From contig OY821520.1 of assembly GCA_963682025.1 (NCBI GenBank), positions 132,643,819 through 132,707,818 on the forward strand: DNA of 64,000 nucleotides, read 5' to 3'. Shown one piece after another: positions 23,599 to 34,531 of the stretch (position 1 is the first letter of the stretch; each line of letters begins with the position of its first letter). Below the pieces are notes generated by a model that was not told the DNA's origin, ran no database searches, and saw nothing but the letters and a program-made list of their open reading frames with translations. The translations under genes and the position numbers were made by a program. This stretch comes from Cordilura impudica (lineage: Eukaryota; Arthropoda; Insecta; Diptera; Scathophagidae).

Positions 23599-24009
23599 TA
23601 AACTTGTATTTATATATCAACAATTGGCAATATTTATTTATTAAGTCAATGAAATAAATCCTTACACACTTGTATAAATGATATAATTGCATATGTACGA
23701 GTACATATATTGAAACAATTTTATTGATTTACAAAAAAAGAAAAAAAAATAGTTAGGAATTTAAGAACGTAATGCTATTATGTTTAGTTTCAGTTTTCAA
23801 CGAAAAATTACTTAATTAATAAACACAACAAATTGTTCTAAAATCGTAAGCTAGAGCATAGTTGGTTTAAAAAATTTAACAAAGAGTGGCTTGGTACTCA
23901 TGATACTCGTTGAGGAACATCAAAAATTTATATTGTTGACAAAAAAAGTCAGAACTGATTTCACCATTAATTAGTTTGATCATAAATGTTACTTTTAGCA
24001 GAGTCCTGC

Positions 24010-24690
24010 AGCTTTCCAAAGTAGGTAATTTTATTAATTTAAGTCTATCATCGTATAATGGTTAAATAATTGTTTGATTATAAGGTAAGCTAGGTAACTA
24101 AAGAGCAGATACTGTTTTTGTATAGACACTATCCGTTGAACATGAATGTTATAGAAGGGATCCCAGATTATTGAACCATATTCTAAAATAGATCTTACAA
24201 GAGATATAAAAACTCGCTTGGTTTCGTAAGGATCAATAAATTTTCTAAAGTTTAATTTAGAATCAAGTATAATGCCTATATCCAGGAAAGTATTAACAAG
24301 TTCAAACTGATATCCGCCCAAAGAGTAGTTAGCAGGAATAAGAATATTTCTTGAACAACGCATACAGTTACCTTTATTCTAGCCTAGATTCATTAGGTTT
24401 CGGTTACACGCCGAAAGGAAATTGTTGAGATCTGGTTGAAGATGAACATAATAAACATGTTGACAGAAACTAAAAAAAAAATTTAACATCATCAGCTTAC
24501 ATTAAAACGTTGCAAAATTTATCACTTTTGGAAGATCATTGATGGAAAGGAGGAAAAGAAATGGCCCAAGATAGCTGTCCTGAGGAACACCGGAAGTCAC
24601 AATATTAGGCTACCAACAAGTTCTGCCTTCTCAATTGTGGGAAACGATATCGCTTGATTTGTGTTAAATGGATATGAATAGCTGCTGGAA
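24010..24690 (-). pseudogene. Non-LTR retrotransposon RT palm/thumb remnant
   Basis: From the right, minus-strand frames give SYLGPFLFLLSINDLPKVIN (24600-24540), matching GSHLGPLLFLLFINDLP of LINE reverse transcriptases, then ADDVKF, the catalytic box with both Asp kept (about 24500-24480). Next come DLNNFLSACNRNLMNL and SLGGYQFELVNTFLDIGIIL, then a thumb segment with LVRSILEYGSIIWDPFYN and HVQRIVSIQKQYLLF. There are at least two frame changes and one stop. The type is Jockey-like; it is a different element from the one at 1.3-2.8 kb. It ends some 100 bp before the piggyBac element. Confidence 0.85.
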
Positions 24691-24815
24691 CAGTATTGAA
24701 CAACAGCATATGTATTAGCAAAAAAGTCTGCAAACATGTTACCTTTATCGTATCATTACTAGATTCGATATCGTTAAATTTCATAAACCCTCCGACAAGC
24801 GGTAACTTTCTAAAA

Positions 24816-25157
24816 CTAGCAGATTCCAGCCCTCGAAATTCGAGTGCAAGTTCCAGCTAATTTTAATTTTTAATTAAATAAAGACTCTAAAGTTATGCTA
24901 ATCTATTATAGCCAATTCAAAAATCAACACAAAAAACAAACTCATTTTTATTACAAACACATTAACAAATTTAATTAACACACACATAGCATTGTATAAT
25001 TTTATGTATGTGTTAGTAGCAAATTTAAATGCAATTTACTTAAAATAAAGGAAAAAATTAAAAAACCTGTAATTCTGGAAAACAGCTAAATATAAATACC
25101 TTTCAAATAAACAAAACATCGGTCACAAAAAATCGCCTAGCCTATTAATATTATAGA
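24816..25157 (-). mobile_element. Non-autonomous Helitron, family N2, copy b (inside piggyBac)
   Basis: On the minus strand the ends are TCTATAATATTAATAGGCTA (25157) and GGGCTGGAATCTGCTAG (24816), flanked by A and T. The hairpin CTCGAATTTCGAG precedes the 3' end. It splits the left subterminal region of the piggyBac element, so it is younger than that insertion. Confidence 0.85.
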
Positions 25158-25209
25158 TTTATTATGTTTAGTTAAAATATGATTAAAAAAATAAAAGGAA
25201 AACATTCCT

Positions 25210-26060
25210 TACCTAGTTGCTTCAGAAAAGAACGGCGTTTGTCAATTTTCTTTGAGTTTTAAGATTGTCATGTATAATAAACGATGCCAATGCAGCTATG
25301 TTTCTAGCCGTTTCTCCGCATTGGTTGCATCCACTGTGCTCGTGTCGTGTACAGTAGATAACAACAAGACTGCCTTATTTTTTTAGGATCATAAAAATAA
25401 AATGAAACCTCTCCCAACCAAACAACGTTGAATATATTTCACTGGACTCGTGTTTCTGAAATTCGTTGGGTACAAATTTTTTATTGCTGCGGACTGTGCC
25501 AATATATCCCTATCCTTTCGTCATAAGGTTCTTTGGCAAATTCAACGAAGAGAACAACTTAAAAAACTTTCTAAGTTGGCCATGCCCATCACCCACTCAT
25601 CACCTATAGCAGTCAACTTAATTTTCTGAAGCTTTTCTTCCCGAAAATTACTATTGTCAAATCTAATAGTCTCATTTATATTTCTGAACCTGTTGTACAC
25701 CAATGCTGCTTTATATAAAGGCAAATATTCATCATTCCGCAACTCTTTTCCTGGTTCAGAATTCGAACGATAGCATCCTGCATAAAGCAAGATCTCAATA
25801 TAAGCGTGTAACTCCATTAGGGTTGGTGGTTCCCATCTGTTTTGTATGGCAATTGGGGTTTTTTGATATAAAGTGAACACATTCGTCACTTGTTATGGCA
25901 TATTGCCGATAATTCCCATTATCGTTGTCATCTGAACAATATTCTTCAGCTTCTTCAATATCGATGTCGAACTCAGCATCAGATGCTTCATTTCGCACAT
26001 ACTCCTAATCAGTATTTTCATCATAAAATAGCTGTTCCCCTTCTTGAATTTAAAGGAACA
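25210..26060 (-). pseudogene. piggyBac-type transposase remnant
   Basis: The minus strand starts with an acidic N-terminal piece (ASDAEFDIDIEEAEEYCSDD, about 25990-25930). Then comes the DDE_Tnp_1_7-type core: RWEPPTLMELHAYIEILLYA, the segment after GCYRSNSE, then YNRFRNINETIRFDNSNF and KLTAIGDEWVM. Further on, other frames give EFQKHESSEIYSTLFG and, near 25330, a piece resembling the VVxLLSTxH segment. In related proteins the first catalytic Asp lies in a TVDEQ box just after the segment that breaks off here, and I do not find it. Multiple frame changes occur. The cysteine-rich C-terminal domain is not seen. Confidence 0.8.
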
Positions 26061-26478
26061 TAGCTAAATTGTTACTAGCATATTATTGTCACTTACACTT
26101 AGTTTTTGGAACGCTGATCGACAATTTAGGATATTTTTTACAAGCTCCCTACTCACTTTTTATTTAGTTGTAAACAACGACCATTCGTAGGGAAAATCAC
26201 GACGAAACTAATTTATTCTATACTTAATGAATTTAGTACAATTTGTTTTTTTTTTATATATGAAATTCATACAAAGTCCACAGGGCCCTTATCGCTCAAC
26301 GGCGTACAAAAATTCTATTAAATAAAAAAAAATTACTTTTAAAACTGCAAATCAATCGGAATAGTCCAATAATAGAAGTCATGAAACATAAGATAAGTCC
26401 TACCCCGTACTTTTAAAATGGTACTTGCCTTAAAATCTTAAAACTACACATGGACATTACCGCGCGTCGGAGGGTTAA

Positions 26479-27146
26479 TATGAATAAAACACTATTTCTG
26501 TTAAAACTAAAGATATGAAATTAGGTTATGCAAAGTTTAACTGATCATATAGAAGTTATTAAGTTCGCAATTAAAATTTTATTGGCTGTATTTTAATTGA
26601 TAGCAAAACGTGTGTAAAATGCTAATTTCAACTAGTTCAAAGTGTCCAGCAATTGTTGTATATTTAAATTGAAATGTACAAAAATATAATGATATTAAAA
26701 AGTTGAGAAATTGTTGAATAATTTTTAATTTCGAAAGCACTATGCAGCTGTGTGCGATACACTAAACCGTATGTGTACATATAAGCTTAGATGGAGTATT
26801 AAACATAAAGATTCACATTCAATAAAAAGTATTACCATTTAACAAACATCAAATTATTGCATTACTATTGAAAAACTTTAGAGTGGTTTCAACGACATTG
26901 ATTGAATTATGTATCGAAATGCAACAACTGTCCTGTTCTAGGTCCATCAAATCATCTTAGTCTAAAGTTGTGCAGTCACCTTTGAAAAACATCTGAATTA
27001 GCCACTAGTGGAAAAAAATTATATCTTGCTTAATAGATGTTTAAAAAAAATTAGAAAAAGCCGATACATGTCATAAAGACCAAAATTAGAAAATATCACA
27101 GATCGACTTTGGAAGCAAACATTTTCCCTGATATTTTATGTTTTCA
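26479..27146. other. AT-rich spacer, no gene seen
   Basis: No protein similarity, tandem repeat or terminal repeat was recognised between the piggyBac right end and Helitron N5. Confidence 0.45.
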
Positions 27147-27714
27147 CTAGCTGTTTTTGCCCGGTCTTGCCCGGGATCCAAAGGCCTTTGACTTGAAAAA
27201 TGGTTCACTATTCTTACCAGGCGCTGAGTTCTTAGTCTCCGATGAACCATTCCCCAAAAAATTAACTTGCTCCCAAAAAATTTGTATTGGATTGGGAATT
27301 TGTTCATGGTGAAAAAACTCCCTACGTTCACGTTTTTTGGGGGGAACAAATTCATGTTTTATTTCAATTTAAAATTTTGTGCTTTTTTAATTTAGAACTT
27401 TTTTTATAAGACGCTACAGCAAAAATACTTCAAAAATAAGCTGCGAACCCGCCTCAAGTTTTTTTTTTTTTAATTTTATTTATTTTGTAAACATCAAATA
27501 TAACGGAATCGTTTGCAAATTAAAGAAATCAGAACTTTTAAAAATTGATTTACTTTATTCAATAAGTGATCATCATTGAGCAGAGACATCAAAGAAAAAC
27601 GGAAAATGAATGCGACGTTTAAAATTGTGTCAAAAGGTTGCTTAAAGCAACTGCTTATAATATATGTATAGTAATTATTGCACATACGTAGATAACATTT
27701 ATCATGAGACTTTT

Positions 27715-27950
27715 TACTGAGCTGTGTTCCGCGAGCGAGTTGCGTCCCCGTCCGCGCATTTGGCAGCTACACCCATGCTGCCGCGCAGTTGTCGTCAACT
27801 TTTTTGAATCCCAAAATATATATTTCAGAACATTCCTATATTTTAGCTGCGCTGTGTTCCGAGAGCGCGTCGCGTCCGCGTCCGCGCGCCCCTTCCGTGC
27901 GTTTGGCAGCTACACCAGTGCTGCCGCGCAGTTGTCGTCAACTTATTTTA
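27715..27950 (+). repeat. GC-rich direct repeat in Helitron N5
   Basis: Two copies (about 27722-27806 and 27849-27948) share GCTGTGTTCCG, then GCGTCC.CGTCCGCGC, then TTTGGCAGCTACACC and GCTGCCGCGCAGTTGTCGTC. The second copy has an extra CGCGCCCCTTCCGTGC segment. The GC content is far above the rest of the window. The 97-codon + frame through it (27704-27997) is open in both copies but resembles nothing I know; it may be captured DNA. Confidence 0.7.
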
Positions 27951-28064
27951 ATCAACTTATTTTAATTTTTTTAGGGAATTTCTTCATTGGGGGCTAAGTT
28001 CTGAGCGCCTACTTACCACAACAACTTAGCATAGATTATTTTGAGTGTATTATGTCTAAAAGTT

Positions 28065-28660
28065 ACGAATTTTAGTTATTCTAGAGCTTGGGGTAATACA
28101 GCAATTTTGGTTTTTCCTTCTGGTGCATATACGAAAAGCTTGGGCTGGCGCACAACTCTGGTGCAGGCGACAAATAATTGTCTATGAGAAAAACATGGAG
28201 ATTCTAAGTTTGATACCTGCTACCGTAAGAGATTGTACTCTTATGTGCGTTGTGTTAGGAACAACTTTTCGTACCATCTCTTGCAATGAAAAACCAACTT
28301 ACAAAAGTCTTCTGGTAGGGATACTACAGTCGCTTCAAGAGCTCACATTCCCTGGAGTTAGCTTGTCTAATTCGTTGGGCCTGAAGGCATTGTTGCGTCG
28401 TTTCCGGAGTTTCACATTCCCTCGACTAAGCTTGTCTTAGCTGCTGGATTTCTAGACGCACTGGAGTAGATTCAGGCATTTCCGCTTCTCTTACAAAACT
28501 TGTATTGATCTTTGGGCTTCAAGACGTTATTGGATTTGCTCAGGTGTTTCAGCATGTCTCGACTCAGATTGTCTAAGTCGTTGAGACTCGATACGAATTT
28601 GGGTCTAATCAAGTTCTCAAGAGTTCTGTTTCGTTTAAGCTTTTTTGCATTTGAGGTAGT
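28065..28660 (-). pseudogene. RepHel gene remnant: N-terminal repeats joined to helicase tail
   Basis: Minus-strand frames from 28640 show imperfect repeats of about 22-24 residues, with RIESQRLRQSESRHAETPEQ, RLEAQRSIQVL, RLEIQQLRQA and AQRIRQANSRECELLKRL. These resemble the Arg/Gln/Glu-rich N-terminal region of fly Helitron proteins. Directly after them come the last helicase motifs: QSLTVAGIKL (about 28235-28205), QLFVACTRV (about 28180-28150) and KLFVYAPEGKTK (about 28140-28105). The zinc finger, HUH Rep and helicase motifs I-V are deleted. Frame changes break it further. Confidence 0.75.
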
Positions 28661-29114
28661 ACGGCCTATATGCTATGCTTTCATGTGAAAGGCACAATTG
28701 CAGATACTTATTTTTCCACCTCTACAACGCACTTTCATAGTAAAAAAGAAGAAATGGAAATATTTGTAATACGTTGCTTTCCAATGGAGCCAAAAGGCAA
28801 GATGGAAATAAATGTAATGTTTTGTTCTCCATTGCAGTTGAAAAGGCGAGATGTAAATATATATAATCGGAGTAATCCTGCAGCGGTAGTCAACCGGTAT
28901 ATGTTCACCAATGAAATAAATCTGAACTAATTTTGGGGTGTTGCAACTCATATAGTAAAAAAGATAAGATAAGGTTGATTTAAAATCTTTATTTCATAAT
29001 GGTGTAAACTCAAGAGTAGTAATTAAAAAGATTTATGCTCAAAATTTTTGGGAAGTCCTTTTAAAAATAAATATATATTAACGAACACTAAAAGCGTATG
29101 TAGAAAATTAAAAA

Positions 29115-29765
29115 AAATGGGCGTGGCCGATAAAAGTATATGACGACCTTACATGGGATTTGTTGTGCAGTAAATTCGAGCGAAACCCATAAAAAATTAA
29201 AAAAGTGCTCGCAAAATTAGGAGTGGCCGATAAGAAGCATATGGTGACCTTCCTTGTGGTACAGAGATCGTGTGTACCAAATTTCAGAGAAAACTGTTAA
29301 CAAATAAAAATTTGTATAGCGAACAAATATACCAAAAAGGCGTGGCCAGTAAGAAATATATGGCGACCTTACCTGGAGTGCAGAGATCGTGTGTACCAAA
29401 TTTTGGAGAAAACCGTCATCAAATAAAATTTGTATAGCGAACAAATATACCAAAAAGCAGAAAATGAATTGTATACAAAAAGTGTGCGTAAAAGTAGGCG
29501 TGGCCGATAAGAAGTATATGGTGACCTAAGCTGGAGTACTGGGATCGTGTGCACCGAATTTCAGAGAAATCCGTTAACAAATAAAAATTTGTATAGTGAA
29601 CAAATAGGAATAAAACAGAGAATGAATTTTACATAAAAAGTGGGCGCAAAAATAGGCGTGGCCGGTAAAAAGTATATGGTGACCTTTCCTGGGGTATAGA
29701 GATCGTGTGTACAAAATTTCAGGAAAATCCGTTGAAAAATAAAAATTTCTATAGCGGTCAAACAA
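29115..29765 (-). repeat. Tandem ~115-155 bp units in Helitron N5
   Basis: Four good units and one degraded unit share GGCGTGGCCGATAAGAAGTA, then GGTGACCT, GATCGTGTGTACCAAATTTC and AACAAATAAAAATTTGTATA. They start near 29118 (degraded), 29222, 29338, 29497 and 29655. The array ends in (CAAA)n at 29760-29780. Frames crossing these units (29217-29887) are repeat artefacts. Confidence 0.8.
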
Positions 29766-29810
29766 ACAAACAAACAAACATACAGAAAATTAATTTTATA
29801 CATAAATAGA

Positions 29811-30343
29811 TATGATAGTTTTTGTGTTACTGGCAGCCGTTTGAAAAATATTTCCTCAAATTTATATTTGACTTCTTTAAAAACCACAAAAATAATTTTA
29901 ATCTCAATAGAGTAAATGAAATGAAGCTTTTAGTCGGTCCTTCTGCCATATTTTTTCTAATATCGATGCCCTTAAATTGCCCTATGATCCTACTTATGAC
30001 AAAAAAATCTTGGTCAAATTTGGTTTGTGTGTACTAATTACACCCGTTAATAATAAGAAGTCCAAAAACAAATATATGTAGTATTATTTTTAGTCATAGT
30101 CATCGTATAAAGCTGCTTAATTAATCAATGTAAAAAACCATCTAAAATTTTGTTTGTATAAGTTTTTGCAAAATATAAGTGACTTTATCAAATAGGGAAA
30201 TGATCGGTCCACTTTTCTACTTCGTCCTCAAATAAAAATAGCATTCGATAGATACGAACTTCTTTATATCGGCAAGCAATAAACTTTTAACAGGTATATG
30301 CTTGTTTCATATATCCGATTCTCTAAACCATGGTATAGGGTAA
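29811..30343. other. AT-rich spacer, no gene seen
   Basis: No recognisable coding or repeat structure. Confidence 0.4.
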
Positions 30344-30500
30344 CATACAGTCGCTCTATAATTATAATCTTCTTGCTTGTTTATACTCAATATATGTGAT
30401 AATGCACGGAAGGCAGAGAAAATAATATTATCTTCCGTGCATTTTCACATAGATTGAGTATAAACAAGTAAGAAGAATATAATTATAGAGCGACTGTATG
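30344..30500. repeat. Long perfect-looking hairpin (two 69-bp arms)
   Basis: Arms 30344-30412 and 30432-30500 are inverted copies with about four mismatches, separated by 19 bp. They run CATACAGTCGCTCTATAATT... to ...AATGCACGGAAG. The RNA would fold into a stem of about 69 bp. The inner part includes TTGTTTATACTCAAT. It may be a MITE, an inverted duplication of an element end, or a precursor of small RNAs; no clear target duplication is seen. Confidence 0.8.
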
Positions 30501-31027
30501 CTTTTTCCATATGCATATATGTTTAATAACTAGCAAATTTGTTTACATTCCCTTAGTTGTTCCAAAGAATTAATATTGTTAAAGAATATTATTGTTTTAA
30601 TCTCTGTGAATTTAAAGAGATTAATTTTTTAAGGAAAATGCGGTCATTGTATGCAAACAAAAAAAGATTTTGAATTGCTGAATCAACAAGATAATTTTTT
30701 TTTCAAAATGCGTGGGTGACGAATGTGCATTTGAGGATTAATATTTAATTTATATTTATCGTGTATATTTTCATTTTTCTATCTAGATTTATTATTGAAA
30801 AATATATATATTATTGAATCAAAGCATTCAAAAAAATTTGTGTTCTAATAAATAAAATCGAAATTAAAGTTTATTAAAAAACAATTAAGAAAATTATAGT
30901 CGGTCTAGATCAACTAGGTCCAACTAACTAGATATAGAGAATAAGCATAAAGCATATTTGAGTGGCATTGTTATTAATTTTTTTGCATTCGGACATGAAA
31001 AAGTTCATATTGGATGGTGGTTCATAT

Positions 31028-31750
31028 TAGGGCGGGTCGATTTGTAGGGAGGCAAAAAAAAAATCGCTCAAGTGACATGGAAAATCATAATCTATGGATC
31101 AAAATAAGAAACTTTGCCCAAGGAATCATACCTCTAAAACGAATTCTGATGCCCCGACTTTTAACCTATCTGTCTGTCTGTCTGCCATGGGGCAACCTCA
31201 TTCCCACTCATGCAGTTGATCTGAAACTTGGCCCATAGTCTTGCTGTGACTAGAGATTAATTATGGGGTAGTCACGCAGAGTCAAGCATAGTAACGGAGT
31301 GATCTAAAAGTTATTTACCCTCATCCGATCGATCTTTTTGAATAACATAACATAGTCAAGGCATATGATTATTATTTATTAGCATAGTAAAAGGTACGTA
31401 CACGTATGAGTGTTAATTTTAATATTAAATCAAACATAATCAGGCCAATTCTAAACAAAAAATGGTGATTTTTTGATATGTTTGTATGGGGAACCCCCGA
31501 GAAGGTTCCACAGGGTGTGCCACTGGCATGAATGGATCGACCCTTCAAAGTTAGAAGGGGTCGATCATACATTTGGACCCGATTGGGGCACTCTAAATGG
31601 GTCAAAGTGAGACAGACAGACAGACAGGTCAAAAGTCGGGACATCAGAATTCGTTTTAGAGGTATGGTTCCTCGGTCAAAGTTTCTCATTTTGATCCCTA
31701 GAATACGATGTTCCTTGTCACTTGGGCGATTTTTAAAGCGACCCGCCCTA
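31028..31750. mobile_element. hAT-like fold-back element (TAGGGCGGGTCG family), copy 1
   Basis: The ends are TAGGGCGGGTCGATTT and its complement. Inverted arms of about 150 bp run inward through CCATACCTCTAAAACGAATT to CTGTCTGTCTGTCTG, so the microsatellite itself is the inner arm boundary. The flanking octamers GTTCATAT (31020-31027) and GTATATAT (31751-31758) agree at 6 of 8 positions, consistent with an aged 8-bp duplication. The spacer (about 31190-31610) has no gene. Sister copy at 38670-39344; solo arm at 20866. Confidence 0.82.
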
Positions 31751-32325
31751 GTATATATATTTGAACTATATCAAAAAGCGCACCCAACCTGACCATATTT
31801 GGTAAGGTCACTTATTTTTTGCAACAACATATACAAACCTAATTTGCGAAAAATTTGTGCAATATTTATATTTTATAGATTTAATTGGAGATGGGAAATC
31901 AGCTTCATAAGGGGGCTATGACTAAAAATTGTCTTATGGGCTTTATTTTTGGACTACTGAAAAATGAATATAATAGACATATACAAACCCAATTGGATCT
32001 ATCTCTATATGATAATTTGGATATTATAGCAACTTAAGGGGTCATTTGTATGGGGAATAGGTCTGAACATGAACCGATTTTTTACCGAATTCATCAGCGT
32101 TCATCCTTAGCAGCTTACATACTTAATGTATTCTAAATATATTCATATTTTCTACCTTTAGTTTGATTACAGGGTTTACAGGATAACACAGACGGATGGA
32201 CATACCGACGTCGCTTAATCGACTCAGAAAGTGCTTTTGATCGATCGGTATAATAAAATAAGGGTCTAGGTCAAATATTTTTGGTAGTTACAAGCATAGG
32301 TATAGTATAGGTATAGTATGACCAC

Positions 32326-33797
32326 TAGGGAGGCCCTTAATAAAAAAAAGTGTTCAAACTGCCGGTCGCACCCCCTAGAAATATGCGAATAGCAAAAAAA
32401 TGAGAAATACAGAGCTTTGGGCCAATCAAAAAACGTTTAGTCGTGACGCAAAGCGATTGAAAATTTCAAGTGTGTTTATATGGGGAAAATATGACTTTTT
32501 TTTAGATTTTACGAAAATTTGCTTCTGTAATCTAATTTTTCCGACTAGCTATTGCATAATTCGGGATTAGTCTTAAATTAGCCTTTCAAAAGCCTACAAA
32601 ACTTCAAAATCGTATGAAACCTCGCCAAGAAATAGCAAATGCCCCAGACCACTTCTGTGCCAAAAAAAAACTAGGTCATGAAATTTGATGGCATTGTTTT
32701 CAACTTTGAGAAATTGATTAAAGCCATCATTCTTTTTTGGTCTCTATACTTATAAATACTCAGATATGAAGTATTGTTTTATTACCACATTGCTAACCTA
32801 TTGCACATTGAGACCGAAAATTGGAAATTTTTTTGATAAAATTTTTAAAACTCCTTTTTCAAGTTTGAAAAAATTTTCTTAAACAAAATTTAAAAAAATG
32901 AATCTATCACTTTAAGGTTTTATTAAATGCATGTTGCAGATTAACTGTGTGATGTTTTAAGTAAATCCCTCTGCCAGAACTTTTTTGACAAGGATTTTAT
33001 TTTCGCGGATTTCGAGAAAAATTGGATTTTTGTGAAATATTCTGTAAATATACTCTCTCTAAATACTTTGTATCAAAAATTCATCACTTTTCTGCTTTTA
33101 AATATTATATTTTTTCTTCATAGCCTAGGGTTTCGGAAAAAAATAATATGACTCCATTAACCCTTTTGGAATTGGGGTCACATATGACCCCAAACTAATA
33201 AAAGACAATTTATTCAAAAAATTCGAAGATTTTGTAAGTGCTGTCCAATTTTTAGATGCGAAGCTTAAAATAAAATAACCAAATGTGTAAAAGTTTCGTC
33301 CCAAAAATTTGGGATAAATCCGAGAACAGTAACCCATTATTTGCCAAGGCCAGCTTTGGATTTTAAGATATTTTAAAATAGAAACGACCTAAAACGAGTT
33401 TTTCTATTAAATTCGTTGATCCACTATTTGGAATTTAAGAAAAATAATTCGGTTAATTTTTATTTATTTAACCCTTCAGTGCTCCTGAGATCAAAATTAT
33501 CCATTGTGATATATCTCTGGTGCAATTATCTGCTTATTGCTCGCGAATATAAATTATGTAACAGCTTGTCGGAAAAATTAAATTTTAGAACGAAATTTTC
33601 GTAAAATCTGAAAAAAGGTCATATTTTCCCCATATAAATACACTTGAAATTTTCAATCGCTTTGCGCCACGACTAAACGTTTTTTGATTGGCCTAAAACT
33701 TTGTATTTCTCAGTTTTTTTGATATTCGCATACTTCTAGGGGGTGAGACCGACAGTTTGAACACTTTTTTCCCTCCATATAACGAAGGGCCACCCTA
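32326..33797. mobile_element. 1.47-kb fold-back element with 8-bp target duplication
   Basis: The ends are TAGGGAGGCCCTTAATA on the left and the complement of TAGGGTGGCCCTTCGTTA on the right. The arms extend about 200 bp (32326-32525 and 33598-33797), sharing GTGTTCAAACTG, CACCCCCTAGAA, AAAAAACGTTTAGTCGTG and CAAGTGTATTTATATGGGG. ATGACCAC occurs at 32318-32325 and 33798-33805 as an exact 8-bp duplication. The centre contains the palindrome GGGGTCACATATGACCCC near 33174. TAGGG ends and 8-bp duplication suggest hAT. No transposase frame. Confidence 0.85.
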
Positions 33798-33835
33798 ATG
33801 ACCACATAGTGGTATAGGGTATATCAAATATATAG

Positions 33836-34528
33836 AATAATCAATTCCCTCAACAATAGTAATATGTATGTGTTCACAACAGAATAAGTTGATAGACAGA
33901 ATAATTTGGTTGACATGAAATTAATTTGCCTCAATGATCCGTTTTCTGTGTGGTCATACAAAAAAAATCCAAACGAATTGTTTTTAAGAATTATATTTTC
34001 GATTGTATGAACAGAAATTGAAGAGCAGCTAGCAATTTTCTTTTACATTAAAATATTTACTGTTAAGATAACACAATTTGTATCTTAAACAAGCCCACTT
34101 CAGTTGGCAAAAACTTTAATTTTTGTGCGTACATTTAATAACGAATGTTGCACAGTGTTGCGTAAAAAGTTTTAACCTTCATTGATACTGTATTTAACCA
34201 TTGATTTTCTAGGAGTTTTATATATTAACACTTAAATTTTTAAAGAAATTTTTAGAAATAATGTTGCTCATGAAAATATGGTATACGGAGTTATGAATTT
34301 TGGAAATATACGTATTCTTCTTCTCTACAATGCATCATTAAAAACAAAATCGGAATTTGCATATTAATTATAGTATTTATTTATTTGATATTTATTACAA
34401 TTTAAATTATAATAAATCTTAAAGTCAAATCATTAGTAACTTAGACAAATATGTCTGAAAAAGTGACGCTAAAAAGTGCAATGGTAGATTTTACAAATCT
34501 CGTATCACACACGAAACCGATAATAGTG
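33836..34528. other. AT-rich spacer, no gene
   Basis: No gene is recognised. A block at 34310-34475 (TTCTCTACAATGCATCATTA... AAAAAGTGACG) recurs at 35420-35515, so the TAA-flanked element between lies in duplicated sequence. Confidence 0.45.
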
Positions 34529-34531
34529 TAA

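Larger units (their letters stand above)
24788..26474 (-). mobile_element. piggyBac-like element with both ends
   Basis: The left end reads CCCTCCGACAAGCGGTAA; the right end on the minus strand reads CCCTCCGACGCGCGGTAA. The right flank is TTAA (26475-26478), the piggyBac target. The left flank has decayed to TAAA. The ends enclose a minus-strand transposase remnant. An N2 Helitron (24816-25157) inserted 28 bp inside the left end. The 1.69 kb length is below that of autonomous relatives (about 2.5 kb), so coding sequence has been lost. Confidence 0.85.
27147..29810 (-). mobile_element. Helitron N5: deletion derivative of an autonomous Helitron
   Basis: On the minus strand it starts TCTATTTATGTATAAAATTA (29810) and ends CCCGGGCAAGACCGGGCA then AAAACAGCTAG (27147), between A and T. 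CCCGG-GCAAGA-CCGGG is a clear 3' hairpin 12 bp before the end. Inside, in minus-strand order, are tandem ~120-bp units (29765-29115), the start of a RepHel gene fused to its last helicase motifs (28660-28065), and a GC-rich duplicated segment (27950-27715). The Rep core is missing. It would depend on another Helitron to move. Confidence 0.82.
30899..33835 (+). mobile_element. Family F repeat, copy 1, split by two fold-back insertions
   Basis: Segments 30899-31027, 31751-32325 and 33798-33835 together match the uninterrupted copy at 51746-52330. Shared motifs are AGTCGGTCT...AGGTCCAACTAA, GTATAATAAA, TTGGTAGTTACAA and GACCACATAGT. The two insertions are 31028-31750 and 32326-33797. The body includes a GACA/GACG-type region before the end (about 32195), reminiscent of DINE-like elements, but its ends are not well defined. 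No coding capacity. Confidence 0.75.

Noticed and set aside
29115..29887. Tandem repeats considered as a CRISPR array
   Set aside because: The repeats are directly adjacent units of over 100 bp in a eukaryotic Helitron, with no spacer structure or cas genes.
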